The position numbers and the translations under genes were made by a program. The notes under the pieces are model-generated. The model was not told where the DNA came from, did not search any database, and saw only the letters and a list, made by a program, of their open reading frames with translations. 23,146 nucleotides of DNA from Prevotellaceae bacterium (lineage in GTDB: Bacteria; Bacteroidota; Bacteroidia; Bacteroidales; UBA932): assembly GCA_031257655.1 (NCBI GenBank), contig JAIROF010000052.1:1-23146 (forward strand). The letters are read 5' to 3'. Of this stretch, positions 6,292-14,300 are shown piece by piece. Every line of letters starts with the position of its first letter. Position 1 is the stretch's first letter.

Positions 6292-7908
6292 TCAGCGTAC
6301 TACCCAAACGTTGATGTGCTGCTTTTTGTACCTGTCTACACTTCGCAAAGCGGCGGTTTCGCTGTCGTGCCGGCTCAGGCAAACGGCAAATTTTCCGTCG
6401 TGCAGCTGCACAACATCCGATTTGAGCTTTTTTGTATTGTGGAGCTTTTGGGATACCATGTCCGCGTTATCCCTAAAGTTAAATACTCCGGCAACAACGT
6501 AGTAGGTATCCGGCTGGTGCGCAGGGGCAGGGCTTTGCGTCGCCGGCGCCTTTGCCGGCGAGGGCGGGCGCTGCCGCACTTCCTCCGTATCGTCGTCCTC
6601 CCTGTCGAAGAGGTCTGAGGAAGGCTTGTAGAGGAGGAGAAGCATGCCGGTTACAAAGGCAAGCGCCATAATGCTCAAAAAAATCCATATCCCGAAGTGC
6701 GATTTTCCTCTTCCCATCACGTCCTCCTCCCAAACTCCGGGCACCAGGGGCGCGGCATTAGGCTCGGACAGCTGCTCTGCTTCGGCCTCCCGCTTTGCCT
6801 GCTCCTTGCGCTCCTTCTCTGCAAGGGCACGCGCCACGGCCTCCTGGCGACGGCGCTTTGCCTCTTCATCCGAATATGCCGGCGTGGGGAGGGCGCCATC
6901 CTCCTGCGGCTGTGGCTGCGGCTGCGGCTGCGATTGTAGCTGCGATTGCGGCTGCGGCTGCGGCTGCGGCTGCGGCTGTGGCTGCGATTGCGATTGCGAT
7001 TGCGGCTGCGGCTGCGATTGCGGCTGCTCGGCTACGCTTGGCGGAGCAGGGGCTTCGGCATTTTCTTCGGGCTGGTTTTCGATTTTTGCTTTTTTCCGAT
7101 TCGCTATCCAGCGCTCCAGCGATTTGCTTGCATCTTCAAGCTGCTGCGCCTTACTTTCGGGATCGTCGGGCCGCAGCTTTTTGCTTTCGGCCGCGCTTGC
7201 CGGCGCAGCGGCGGGCGTTTCTGCCGCTACAGCGGCGGCGCCCCATTTAGGGGGTAGCGATTTTTTCGTTGCCTGCGATTTTTCCGGGGTATCTGGGGCG
7301 TTGGGGACGTTGGGGACGTTGGGGACGTTTGGGGCGTTTGGGGCGTTTGGGACGTTCGGGACGTTCGGAGCGCCTGAAGCACTTGGAGCGTTCAGGGTAT
7401 CCGGGGTATCCGGGGTATCCGGGGTATCCGGGGCGTCCGAGGCGTCGGGGGCGTCGGGGGCGTCCGAGGCGTCCGAGGCGTCCGAGGCGTCGGGGGCGTC
7501 GGGGGCGTCGGAAAGAGGCATGTCGTAGTCGTCCGCTTTTGAGGTTATTTCGTGCACCTTGCGGGCGGCTTCCTGCTCTGTTTCGGCGTAAATAAACTGA
7601 ACGGCCTTTCGCTCATCCTGATAAAAAGCGCCTAAATTTTTGATGTAAAACGGACGCTTTGCGGCAATACTTTCCTGCAAATCTTCTACAAACTTGATCA
7701 CGGCTTTGGAGGCAGCCTCCTTAGCGAGATGCTCTTTTTCCGCCAAGAGATTTTCCAGCAATCCGTCGTTGAAGCGTAAAAAGGGGCTGAATGTTATGGA
7801 TGCCTCAAAGGGAATATTTGCGTTGCTTTTTCTTAAAAATGCGCCTAAGTTGGGGATGATAACTCGATGATTATCCTCTACAAACTTTCGCAAATGATTA
7901 ACTATCAT
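6292..7908 (-). CDS. HU-like domain, transmembrane, SPOR-domain protein
   Basis: A 538-residue protein in four parts. Residues 1 to about 90 resemble the bacterial HU/CCDC81 domain (NHLRKFVEDNHRVIIPNLGAF). A long, low-complexity linker follows: Asp-Ala-Pro/Ser repeats (about 130-170), Asn-Val-Pro/Asn-Ala-Pro repeats (about 180-206), and a Gln-Pro/Gln-Ser tract (about 293-334), then a charged coiled-coil-like stretch (RRQEAVARALAEKERKEQAK). A single membrane helix lies at about 403-425 (FGIWIFLSIMALAFVTGMLL). The last 70 residues (TYYVVAGVFNFRDNADMV to INVWVVR) are a SPOR domain, a fold that binds stripped peptidoglycan at division sites. With no signal peptide, the HU part would be cytoplasmic and SPOR periplasmic. 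A role linking nucleoid and cell wall is inference. A -7 box is at 7948-7955. Confidence 0.85.
   Translation of the reverse strand: MIVNHLRKFVEDNHRVIIPNLGAFLRKSNANIPFEASITFSPFLRFNDGLLENLLAEKEHLAKEAASKAVIKFVEDLQESIAAKRPFYIKNLGAFYQDERKAVQFIYAETEQEAARKVHEITSKADDYDMPLSDAPDAPDASDASDASDAPDAPDASDAPDTPDTPDTPDTLNAPSASGAPNVPNVPNAPNAPNVPNVPNVPNAPDTPEKSQATKKSLPPKWGAAAVAAETPAAAPASAAESKKLRPDDPESKAQQLEDASKSLERWIANRKKAKIENQPEENAEAPAPPSVAEQPQSQPQPQSQSQSQPQPQPQPQPQPQSQLQSQPQPQPQPQEDGALPTPAYSDEEAKRRRQEAVARALAEKERKEQAKREAEAEQLSEPNAAPLVPGVWEEDVMGRGKSHFGIWIFLSIMALAFVTGMLLLLYKPSSDLFDREDDDTEEVRQRPPSPAKAPATQSPAPAHQPDTYYVVAGVFNFRDNADMVSQKLHNTKKLKSDVVQLHDGKFAVCLSRHDSETAALRSVDRYKKQHINVWVVR
6904..7030 (-). repeat. Hexanucleotide repeat coding Gln-Pro/Gln-Ser
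   Basis: An almost unbroken run of GGCTGC/GATTGC-type hexamers (plus strand) encodes about 40 residues of alternating Gln-Pro and Gln-Ser. All units keep the reading frame. Such arrays change length by slippage. Confidence 0.85.
7281..7512 (-). repeat. 9-bp in-frame repeats coding Asp/Asn-X-Pro linkers
   Basis: Tandem 9-bp words (plus strand GGGGACGTT, GGGGCGTTT, GGGGTATCC, GGCGTCCGA types) encode successive NVP/NAP, DTP and DAP/DAS triplets. Blocks of identical units suggest recent local duplication. Confidence 0.8.
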
Positions 7909-7947
7909 ACAGCTATAGATTATATGGCTACGTTACACAATAATTTT

Positions 7948-7955
7948 CAAAGGTA
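7948..7955 (-). promoter_or_regulatory. Candidate HU/SPOR promoter -7 box
   Basis: TACCTTTG on the minus strand, 39 nt before the start at 7908, fits TAnnTTTG. No clear -33 box. Confidence 0.5.
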
Positions 7956-8065
7956 CACAAAAACGGGCGATGATAGCCTTTTGTGGGTTGATGAATGCTT
8001 AAAGTCTACTAATTCGGCAGAAGGTAGAGCGCCAATTGGAGCGCAAGCAGTACTTTTACCGCCGC

Positions 8066-8114
8066 CAAGGAAAAACAAGGAAAAACGACAAAAAACAAGG
8101 AAAAACGACAAAAA
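8066..8114 (+). repeat. Tandem A-rich direct repeats before the SBP start
   Basis: CAAGGAAAAA at 8066 is followed by two copies of CAAGGAAAAACGACAAAAA (8076-8095 and 8096-8114). The last copy ends 3 nt before the ATG at 8118, so the repeat is the ribosome-loading region of the substrate-binding protein. Confidence 0.75.
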
Positions 8115-8117
8115 CAA

Positions 8118-9218
8118 ATGACAACTACCACTTTCATAAGGGCGTCTGCGTATTTTGCGATGGGGCTGCTTGCGAGCTCCTGCGGTGGCCGGTCGCCGGG
8201 GGGCAAAGCGCGGGGCAACTTTTACACGCCCCTGTACGCGCAGGGCTTTTGCATAGATACCGCCGGGGGGACAAAAACGCTCACCGTGCTCAACCCGTTC
8301 CAAAACTCCACGGAGGTGGCCTACCGCTACGCGCTGAGCAGCTCGCCGCCCGCGCGGGTGGTTTGCATGTCTACCACGCACGTGGCGTTTTTGCGCTTCA
8401 TCGGGCAGGAGGCGTGCATTGCCGGCGTTTCGGGGGCGGGATACCTCTACGATTCGGCCATGCAGGCGGCGTGCCGCGAAGGGCGCGTTAGCGATGTTGG
8501 CTACGAAAATACGCTCAACATGGAGAAGCTGCTTGCGCTGCAACCCGATGTTATTTTTGCCTACGGCGTTGCGGGAGAATTTTCTGCCACCGCCGCCAAG
8601 CTGGCGGAGTTAGGCCTGCACGTGCTGTACGTTGGCGAATACACCGAAAGCCACCCGCTGGGGAAGGCGGAGTGGGCAGTGGCCTTTGCGTCGCTCTTTG
8701 GGAGCGAGCAGGCGGCTATAGCAAAGTTTGCGCAGGTGGCCAAGGCCTACGAGGAGCTGAAATCGCTGGCCGCCGGCGTCGCGCCCAAAACGCCGACGCT
8801 GCTCAACGCGCCCTGGAGCGATTCGTGGTTTGTGCCCGGGTCGCAGGGCAACGCCGCGCAGCTGCTGCGCGACGCCGGCGGAGAAAGCGTGATAGCGCTG
8901 CGCAACCAGCGCGACAGCTACCCCATAAGCATAGAGCAGGCCTACGGCAGCGCTCAAGGCGCCGAGGTGTGGCTCAACACCGGCCAGGCAAAGAGCTTAG
9001 CCGAGCTGCGCGGCATGCACAAGCTGGTGGAGAGCATCCCCGCCTTTCGCTACGGAAGCGTGTACAACAGCGTTGCCCGCATGAGCCCGCAGGGCGGCAG
9101 CGATTTTTTTGAATCGGGCACGGTCAACCCGCACCTCATCCTGAAAGACCTGATAAAAATTCTTCACCCCGACCTCCTCCCCCGCGATACGCTCACCTAC
9201 TACCTGCAGCTGCGGTAG
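8118..9218 (+). CDS. ABC-type substrate-binding lipoprotein (iron complex/B12 type)
   Basis: A 366-residue periplasmic-binding protein of the BtuF/FhuD/TroA-like class (PF01497), which would capture a siderophore, haem or cobalamin-like ligand. The N-terminus is a lipoprotein signal: hydrophobic FAMGLLASSC with lipid-carrying Cys22. Family marks: ARVVCMSTTHVAFLRFIG, GYENTLNMEKLLALQPDVIFAYG, a long helix at PLGKAEWAVAFASLFG, and SDSWFVPGSQGNAAQLLRDAGG in the C-terminal lobe. No permease or ATPase gene adjoins it, so it is an orphan here. The ligand cannot be told from sequence. The ATG at 8118 directly follows A-rich repeats, and no promoter with both boxes is clear in the 209-nt divergent gap. 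Confidence 0.85.
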   Translation: MTTTTFIRASAYFAMGLLASSCGGRSPGGKARGNFYTPLYAQGFCIDTAGGTKTLTVLNPFQNSTEVAYRYALSSSPPARVVCMSTTHVAFLRFIGQEACIAGVSGAGYLYDSAMQAACREGRVSDVGYENTLNMEKLLALQPDVIFAYGVAGEFSATAAKLAELGLHVLYVGEYTESHPLGKAEWAVAFASLFGSEQAAIAKFAQVAKAYEELKSLAAGVAPKTPTLLNAPWSDSWFVPGSQGNAAQLLRDAGGESVIALRNQRDSYPISIEQAYGSAQGAEVWLNTGQAKSLAELRGMHKLVESIPAFRYGSVYNSVARMSPQGGSDFFESGTVNPHLILKDLIKILHPDLLPRDTLTYYLQLR

Positions 9219-9236
9219 CGGCGGCGGTGCAGTGAT

Positions 9237-9264
9237 GACGGCGCAACGGCGACGGCGCAACGGC
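9237..9264. repeat. 14-bp tandem duplication
   Basis: GACGGCGCAACGGC occurs twice in a row, followed by a partial third unit (GACGG), just after the SBP stop. No function seen. Confidence 0.6.
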
Positions 9265-9296
9265 GACGGTAGAATGGCCCCAAAATAGCATTTCAC

Positions 9297-9328
9297 AAAA
9301 AAGCCCGCCCCCCGTAGGAAAGGCGAGC
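9297..9328 (-). terminator. Terminator after hicB
   Basis: On the minus strand GCTCGCC pairs with GGCGGGC (one G-T pair) around a 12-nt loop and is followed by six T. It lies 28 nt past the hicB stop. Confidence 0.7.
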
Positions 9329-9355
9329 TGCGGCAAAAAAAGAGCGAGATATCAG

Positions 9356-9751
9356 CTACGCTATCGATAAGAGGTCTTGGCCAAGCCTGTGTACGCCTTT
9401 CAGTATCCGCTCGCGCTGGGCGGGGCGGGGGTTGCGGCAACCGGTGGCGTAGTGGCTAAGCTGCTGCCGGTTGACGCCCGCTGCGCGCGAAAGCGCCGGC
9501 TGCGTTACGATGGCTTCGGCTGCCTTTATTATGGCTTGCGTGGAAAGCGAAAATACGAGCTCGTATGCCCCCTGTAGCGCCAACGGGATGTCATCCCCGT
9601 CTTCGCGCATGCTCGCAAGGTGGAGCGGAAGGGAGTAGCGTATCTTTTTCTTAACCTCGCTCAGCGTATCCCCCACGGCTACGCAGCATACGCCCTCAAC
9701 GCAGGCGCCAAAATTATCATCCCAATCTACGTACACTGTTACTTTTTCCAT
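9356..9751 (-). CDS. hicB: HicB-family antitoxin, orphan
   Basis: A 131-residue antitoxin of the HicB family. The N-terminal half (MEKVTVYVDWDDNFGACVEG, then GDTLSEVKKKIRYSLPLHL, MREDGDDIP) is the partial RNase-H-like fold that covers the HicA toxin. The C-terminal half (ALSRAAGVNRQQLSHYATGCRNPRPAQRERILKGVHRLG) is a helix-turn-helix that would bind the operon's own promoter. It is complete and close to what I remember for Bacteroides HicB. The cognate hicA upstream (9781-9915) has lost its 5' end, so hicB is probably an orphan. A terminator follows at 9297-9328. Confidence 0.88.
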   Translation of the reverse strand: MEKVTVYVDWDDNFGACVEGVCCVAVGDTLSEVKKKIRYSLPLHLASMREDGDDIPLALQGAYELVFSLSTQAIIKAAEAIVTQPALSRAAGVNRQQLSHYATGCRNPRPAQRERILKGVHRLGQDLLSIA

Positions 9752-9780
9752 GTTATCCTGCTTTTTTTACGGCAGGGTGG

Positions 9781-9915
9781 CTACTTCCACCCTGCCTGCT
9801 TCCAAATGCTATTTAACAACACCTGAGGCAGCACTTCGCTAAACTTTCCGTTCACCGTCACCTTTCCCGGTTTGGTGGGGTGAGCAAAGTGGCGGTGGCT
9901 GCCGTTCTGCTGCCC
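9781..9915 (-). pseudogene. hicA: HicA toxin, C-terminal remnant
   Basis: Minus-strand codons from 9915 to the stop at 9781-9783 read GQQNGSHRHFAHPTKPGKVT, then VNGKFSEVLPQVLLNSIWKQAGWK. This is the HicA mRNA-interferase pattern, with the conserved GSHRHF holding the catalytic His. An in-frame TGA at 9916-9918 precedes it, and neither a start codon nor the first helix (about 20 residues) is present. What lies upstream is a scrap of hicB instead. The stop is 30 nt before the intact hicB start, the normal hicA-hicB order. I infer a toxin inactivated by deletion. Confidence 0.8.
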
Positions 9916-9934
9916 TCAAACAATGGCAACGCTA

Positions 9935-10033
9935 CCAATAAGATGTCTTCGCCAAGCCTGTGTACGCCTTTCAGCATCCGCTCGCGCTGGGCGGGGCGGG
10001 GCGGGGGTGAGGGCCACCGGCGGCGCGGGAGGG
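9935..10033 (-). pseudogene. Second copy of the hicB 3' end
   Basis: This stretch repeats 9364-9450, the last roughly 28 codons of hicB, almost exactly. A long stretch around 9951-10007 differs from 9381-9437 by about one base before a GC-rich insertion (GGGGC) changes the frame. In the minus-strand hicB frame it reads RPAQRERMLKGVHRLGEDIL against RPAQRERILKGVHRLGQDLL. The hicB stop is lost, so the frame runs on into the hicA remnant in the wrong phase. Confidence 0.8.
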
Positions 10034-10043
10034 CGCGGCGGCG

Positions 10044-11234
10044 TTAGCGCAGCATGCCCTTTACGCGCTCAAAATTCCCGTCGTTTGGCGCAGGGGTCAG
10101 GTGAAGGATGGCGGCCATTAGGTTGTAGAGGTCAACGTTGGCCATGGGGGGCTGCGCGTAGTGCTGCCTGAAGGCCGGGCCGTATGCAAAAAATATCATC
10201 CTCATGTCGCTACACTCGTTGTCGTATCCGTGCGCGCCGCCACCGGAGGGCTTTCGCTGCCGGTCGCCCGCCAGAAGCCAGCCGCAGTCCGGTATCACCA
10301 CCACATCGCCAACGCGGGCGTTTTGCCCGTAGCGGAGGCGCTCCGGCAAGGCCTCTTTCTTAAATGCACGGATATTCGGCGCCTTTTGCAGCGCCTCCAG
10401 CACCTTTTCGCGGTGCTGGGGCTTGGTGTACAGCAAGCCGATGGTGTAGCAAAACTGCCGTTCGAGCCATTCGGGGTCGAGGTAGTCGGAGAGGTACACC
10501 ACGCGCTCGTCCGACGTTGCCGCCATGCCGTGGTCGGAGGTGATGATGACGTTTAGCTTGTCTGCGTGCGGCAGCAGGCTTAGCTTGTCCATGAAGCTGC
10601 CAACAATGCTGTCTAAGCGCTGCACCATAGCGCGGGTTTGGTGGCTGTTGGGTCCGGCTACATGCCCGGTGTGGTCTGGCTCGGAGATGTACCACAGGAT
10701 CAGGTGGGGCCGGACGTGGCCGGGCAGCCTGAGCCAGCTCTCCACCGTATCGACGCGCTGCTCAAAGGGGACGCTGCCGTCGTATTTTTTCCAGAAGTCA
10801 GCCTGTATGCCCTTTACCGGCGCTTCGGAGCCAGGCCAAAAAAAGACGGCGCTGTTTAGGTTTTGCGTTTCGGCGGTTACCCAAATCGGCTCTCCGCCCC
10901 AGAAGGCAGGGTTTTCCACGCGGTCGCGGCGCGAGAGGCTGAAGGTGTCCTTCAGCACAGCGTCGTAAAACGTGTTGTTCACCACGCCGTGATGGTCGGG
11001 GTAAAGCCCGGTGGCCATGCTGTAGTGGTTGGGGAAGGTAACCGTTGGGTAGGAGCTTTCTACGTACTCTGCCTTTACCCCCAGCCGGCGGATTTTGTTG
11101 AGGTTGGGCGTGTCGTAAATATCGCAGTAGTCCCACCGGAAGCCGTCCAGCGACAGCACAACAAGGTAGGGCTTTTCCTGCTTGCAGGCGCCCAGCGCCA
11201 AAAGCAGGACTAAAAATGGTAGAAAACGCTTCAT
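10044..11234 (-). CDS. Type I phosphodiesterase/nucleotide pyrophosphatase lipoprotein
   Basis: A 396-residue alkaline-phosphatase-superfamily enzyme of the ENPP type, which cuts phosphodiester or pyrophosphate bonds of nucleotides and related compounds. The start at 11234 gives a lipoprotein signal MKRFLPFLVLLLALGAC with lipid Cys17, so it should sit in the envelope; the frame opens 10 codons earlier in AT-rich repeat sequence. Metal and catalytic residues are in place: Asp30 in LSLDGF, nucleophile Thr66 in YPTVTFPNHYSMATGLYPDH, EPDHTGHVAGP, TSDHGM, and GAHGYDNE near the end. It lies 69 nt downstream of the TonB-dependent receptor gene on the same strand, a likely operon. Confidence 0.9.
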   Translation of the reverse strand: MKRFLPFLVLLLALGACKQEKPYLVVLSLDGFRWDYCDIYDTPNLNKIRRLGVKAEYVESSYPTVTFPNHYSMATGLYPDHHGVVNNTFYDAVLKDTFSLSRRDRVENPAFWGGEPIWVTAETQNLNSAVFFWPGSEAPVKGIQADFWKKYDGSVPFEQRVDTVESWLRLPGHVRPHLILWYISEPDHTGHVAGPNSHQTRAMVQRLDSIVGSFMDKLSLLPHADKLNVIITSDHGMAATSDERVVYLSDYLDPEWLERQFCYTIGLLYTKPQHREKVLEALQKAPNIRAFKKEALPERLRYGQNARVGDVVVIPDCGWLLAGDRQRKPSGGGAHGYDNECSDMRMIFFAYGPAFRQHYAQPPMANVDLYNLMAAILHLTPAPNDGNFERVKGMLR

Positions 11235-11236
11235 AA

Positions 11237-11289
11237 TTTTATTTTTTATTTTTTTATTTTTCATTTTTCATTTTTCAACTTTCAACTTC
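11237..11289 (-). repeat. A/T-rich degenerate repeat in the receptor-phosphodiesterase gap
   Basis: On the minus strand it reads GTTGAAAGTTGAAAAATGAA and continues through AAAAAT-type units to the phosphodiesterase ATG. It resembles the TTGTAAG-type array at 16264. No terminator is seen, consistent with cotranscription. Confidence 0.6.
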
Positions 11290-11303
11290 CAAGCTTTTCA
11301 CGG

Positions 11304-14300
11304 CTAAAAGATGTACCTCACGCCTACCTGTGAGCGCCAGCGCGAGTAGAAATCCGAAATTCCGTAAAGCGTATCCCCTTTGGGTTTGGTAAACTGAAAA
11401 GTTGGCGTTCCGCTGGCGTCAACGCTCTGCACCGTAATGGGCGCGTAGGAGTATGCGGCGCTGTTGTAGATTCCCCAAGCCCGGTTGAGGAGGTTTCCGA
11501 CGTTTAGGACATCAAGCGAGAGCTGCACGGTGTTTCGCCGTCCGCCTACGGTTACAAAGAAATCCTGGGCAATGTGGAGGTCAAAGTGGTTTTCAAATGG
11601 GGCCAGCAGGCCGTTTCGCTCCACGTAGCTGCCCTTTTTGCTTTTCAGGTCGCTGCTGGCGTTAATCCATGCGCCCAGGTCGGCGCGCTGCTGGTCGGCG
11701 GTGGCCACTACCTTTCCGCCCGAAGTAATATCCGCAAATTTCATGGCCGCCAGCTCGTCGTCGGTGGGAATGTATAGTACATCGTTTCCGGAGGCGCCGT
11801 CGCTGTTGAGGTTATTTTGGTAGCACAGGCTGTATCGGCTGCCCGATTGCCCGCTGTAGAGCAAGCTCACGGTGGTGGCAAAGTGCTGGGCGTACTCTTT
11901 TCGGTAGGATAGCTCTCCGATAACGCGGTGCGGGATGTCGAAATCGGCCCACGAGAGCTCGGGGTTGTTTGCGCCACGCCAATTTTCGTTGTACTGCCAG
12001 TTGGAAAGCGCCTGGCTGGACGTTCCGTCGTTCATTCCCTTTGCGTGTCCAAAGGTGTAGGCCGCCATCAGCTTCAGGCCAAGCGCGAAGCTCTTTTCCA
12101 GCTTTCCCGTAAGGCTATAGGAGTAGCCCTTGCTGGAGTTTCCGAGGTAAACAATGCCCGTGTACTCTCGCGTGTATGGGGCGCTGGTGGCAGGGTTAAC
12201 GGCGGGCTGGTAGAGGGGTCGCCGGTCGCCGCCGTTTTGCAGCAGGGTTCCGCTCTCCTCCACGGCGAGGTTTTTGTAGAGCACGTTGTTTACCGTTTTG
12301 GAGTACAGCGCCTCCAGGGTAGCCTTAAAGCCGTGCTCAAAGGCATGGTCTGCCGCAAGGTTGGTGCGGAGCACCTGCGGGAACTTGAAGTTTTTGTCCA
12401 CCACATCTATTTCGGAGGTCATTGTAGCCGATGGCTGGTACTGCTTGTCGGGGTCTATCCGGAACTTGAAACCGTCGGCCATCGCCGCATTCATGTCGCC
12501 GGATTGCAGGCGGGTGCGGCTGTACTCCACCCCGGTGTTTGAAAAGCTGTTTGAAATCCACACAAAGGGGATACGCCCCGTGAACACTCCGGCGCCACCG
12601 CGCAGGAGGGTTTTTCGGTCGCCATCCAAATACCAGCGAAACCCGGCGCGAGGCGACAGGAGGGGGGCGGCTGCGGGCATCTGGTCGGTTGCCAGGCCGT
12701 AGCGGGCGGCTACGTCCGAGGCGTTGAACTTTTCGTTTGCGCCCGGCTTGTCCAGAAATACGGGGATGTCCACGCGCAGCCCGTAGGAGAGGGAGAATCG
12801 GCTTCCCGGCGTCCACCTGTCCTGCGCGTAGAAGGCCAGCTGGCCGGCGCTAAAGGTGGGCGCCCAGCGCTTGCTCCCCGTGATCTCCTCGCGCGAAAAC
12901 GAGTAGTTGTACTCGTAGGGCGCCGCTTCGCTGTCCGTCCCGATGGACAAGAAGTCGTCTATCGAGCTGTAAACGTACGAGCCGTAGTTTTCGCGGATGT
13001 AAAGGTTTTCCATCGTGAAAAATTCGTTGTGCGTGCCGACGGTGATTTCGTGGTTTCCCTTATGGAGGGTAAGGTTGTCGGTGATAGTCCAGATGTCCTG
13101 GTTGAGGTAGTTGGCGGGCGAGTATCGCTCCGACCCCAGCTCTACGCTGCGGCTGTTGGTGAGGTTTATCTTCACGTAGGGGGTAGGCTTTCCGTGCACC
13201 TCCCTGAAGTCGCGCACGGCGGTGTATCCCGCGCGAAATTCGTTGAACCACTCCGGCGAAATTTGCGAGGTCAGCTCCAGCGTAGCCGAGTGGGTGGCGT
13301 TGTTCATGGTGTATCCGTTGTCGTTGAGGCGAAGGGCGTTGGCCGAGTTGCTGAACACGAGCTGCGATCCGGTCAGGTAGCTGTATCGCGCCGAGAGCTT
13401 GTTGCGGCTGTCGATGTTCCAGTCCACTTTTCCGAGCAGGCGGGTGGACTTGGTGTCGACGTCCTGCAGGCCGTATCCGCCGCCGTCGTACCCGCCGGTC
13501 AGCTCCTTCAGCTTGCTTACGATTTGGTCGGCCTCATCCTGCGCTACGTTAGAATTACCTCCCTCCCCTACGTAGTATGAGGATGGGTAGGTTTTTAGGG
13601 CCTGCTCTGCGCTTACAAAGAAAAAGAGCTTATCCTTTAGCATGGGGCCTCCGAAGGTCAAACCGTAGGTTTTGTCGGACTGCTCCGAGAGCTTTTTTCG
13701 CTCGTCTACATCCTTTCCTGCGGTTGTCCCCACAAAGCTCTGGTTGTTGTAGTACCCGTATGCGGAGGCGTGAAATTCGTTGGTTCCCGATTTGGTAATG
13801 GCGTTGATACCTCCGCCTGTAAACCCGCTTTGGCGCACGTCGAATGGGGCAATTACCACCTGTATTTCCTCAATGGCGTCCAGCGATATGGGGTTTGCGC
13901 CGGCCTGCCCGCCGTTGGTTCCGCTGGACGAGAGGCCAAACACGTCGTTGTTGACCGTGCCGTCTATCTGGAAGCTGTTGTAGCGGTTGTTGCTCCCGGC
14001 AAAGGAGATGCTGCTCCCTCCGGCGCTGAGCGTGGCGCCTTGCGGCGTGAGCCTTGCAATGTCGTATATGCTGCGCGAAATGGACGGGATGGCGCTGATG
14101 TCGTCGCGGGAGAAGTTCTCCGCCGCGCCCGTACGCTGCATTTCAAACGAGCGCGCTGCGGTAACCGTCACGCTCTCCAGCTCCCTTGCCGATTCGGCCA
14201 GGTCAACATCCACGGCAACCGCTTCGCCGAGCGGCAAGAAGATGCCGCCCTTCGAGAAGGGATGGTAGCCCAGAAAAGAGGTTTCGAGCGTGTACGGGCC

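Noticed and set aside
6644..7528. 294-codon plus-strand frame with Cys-Gly repeats
   Set aside because: It is the antisense reading of the Gln-Pro and Asp-Ala-Pro repeats of the HU/SPOR gene; the minus-strand frame has HU, membrane and SPOR domains.
7867..8121. 84-codon plus-strand frame across the divergent gap
   Set aside because: It overlaps the HU/SPOR start and ends in the A-rich repeat (Lys-Asn-Asp-Lys), so it is probably chance.
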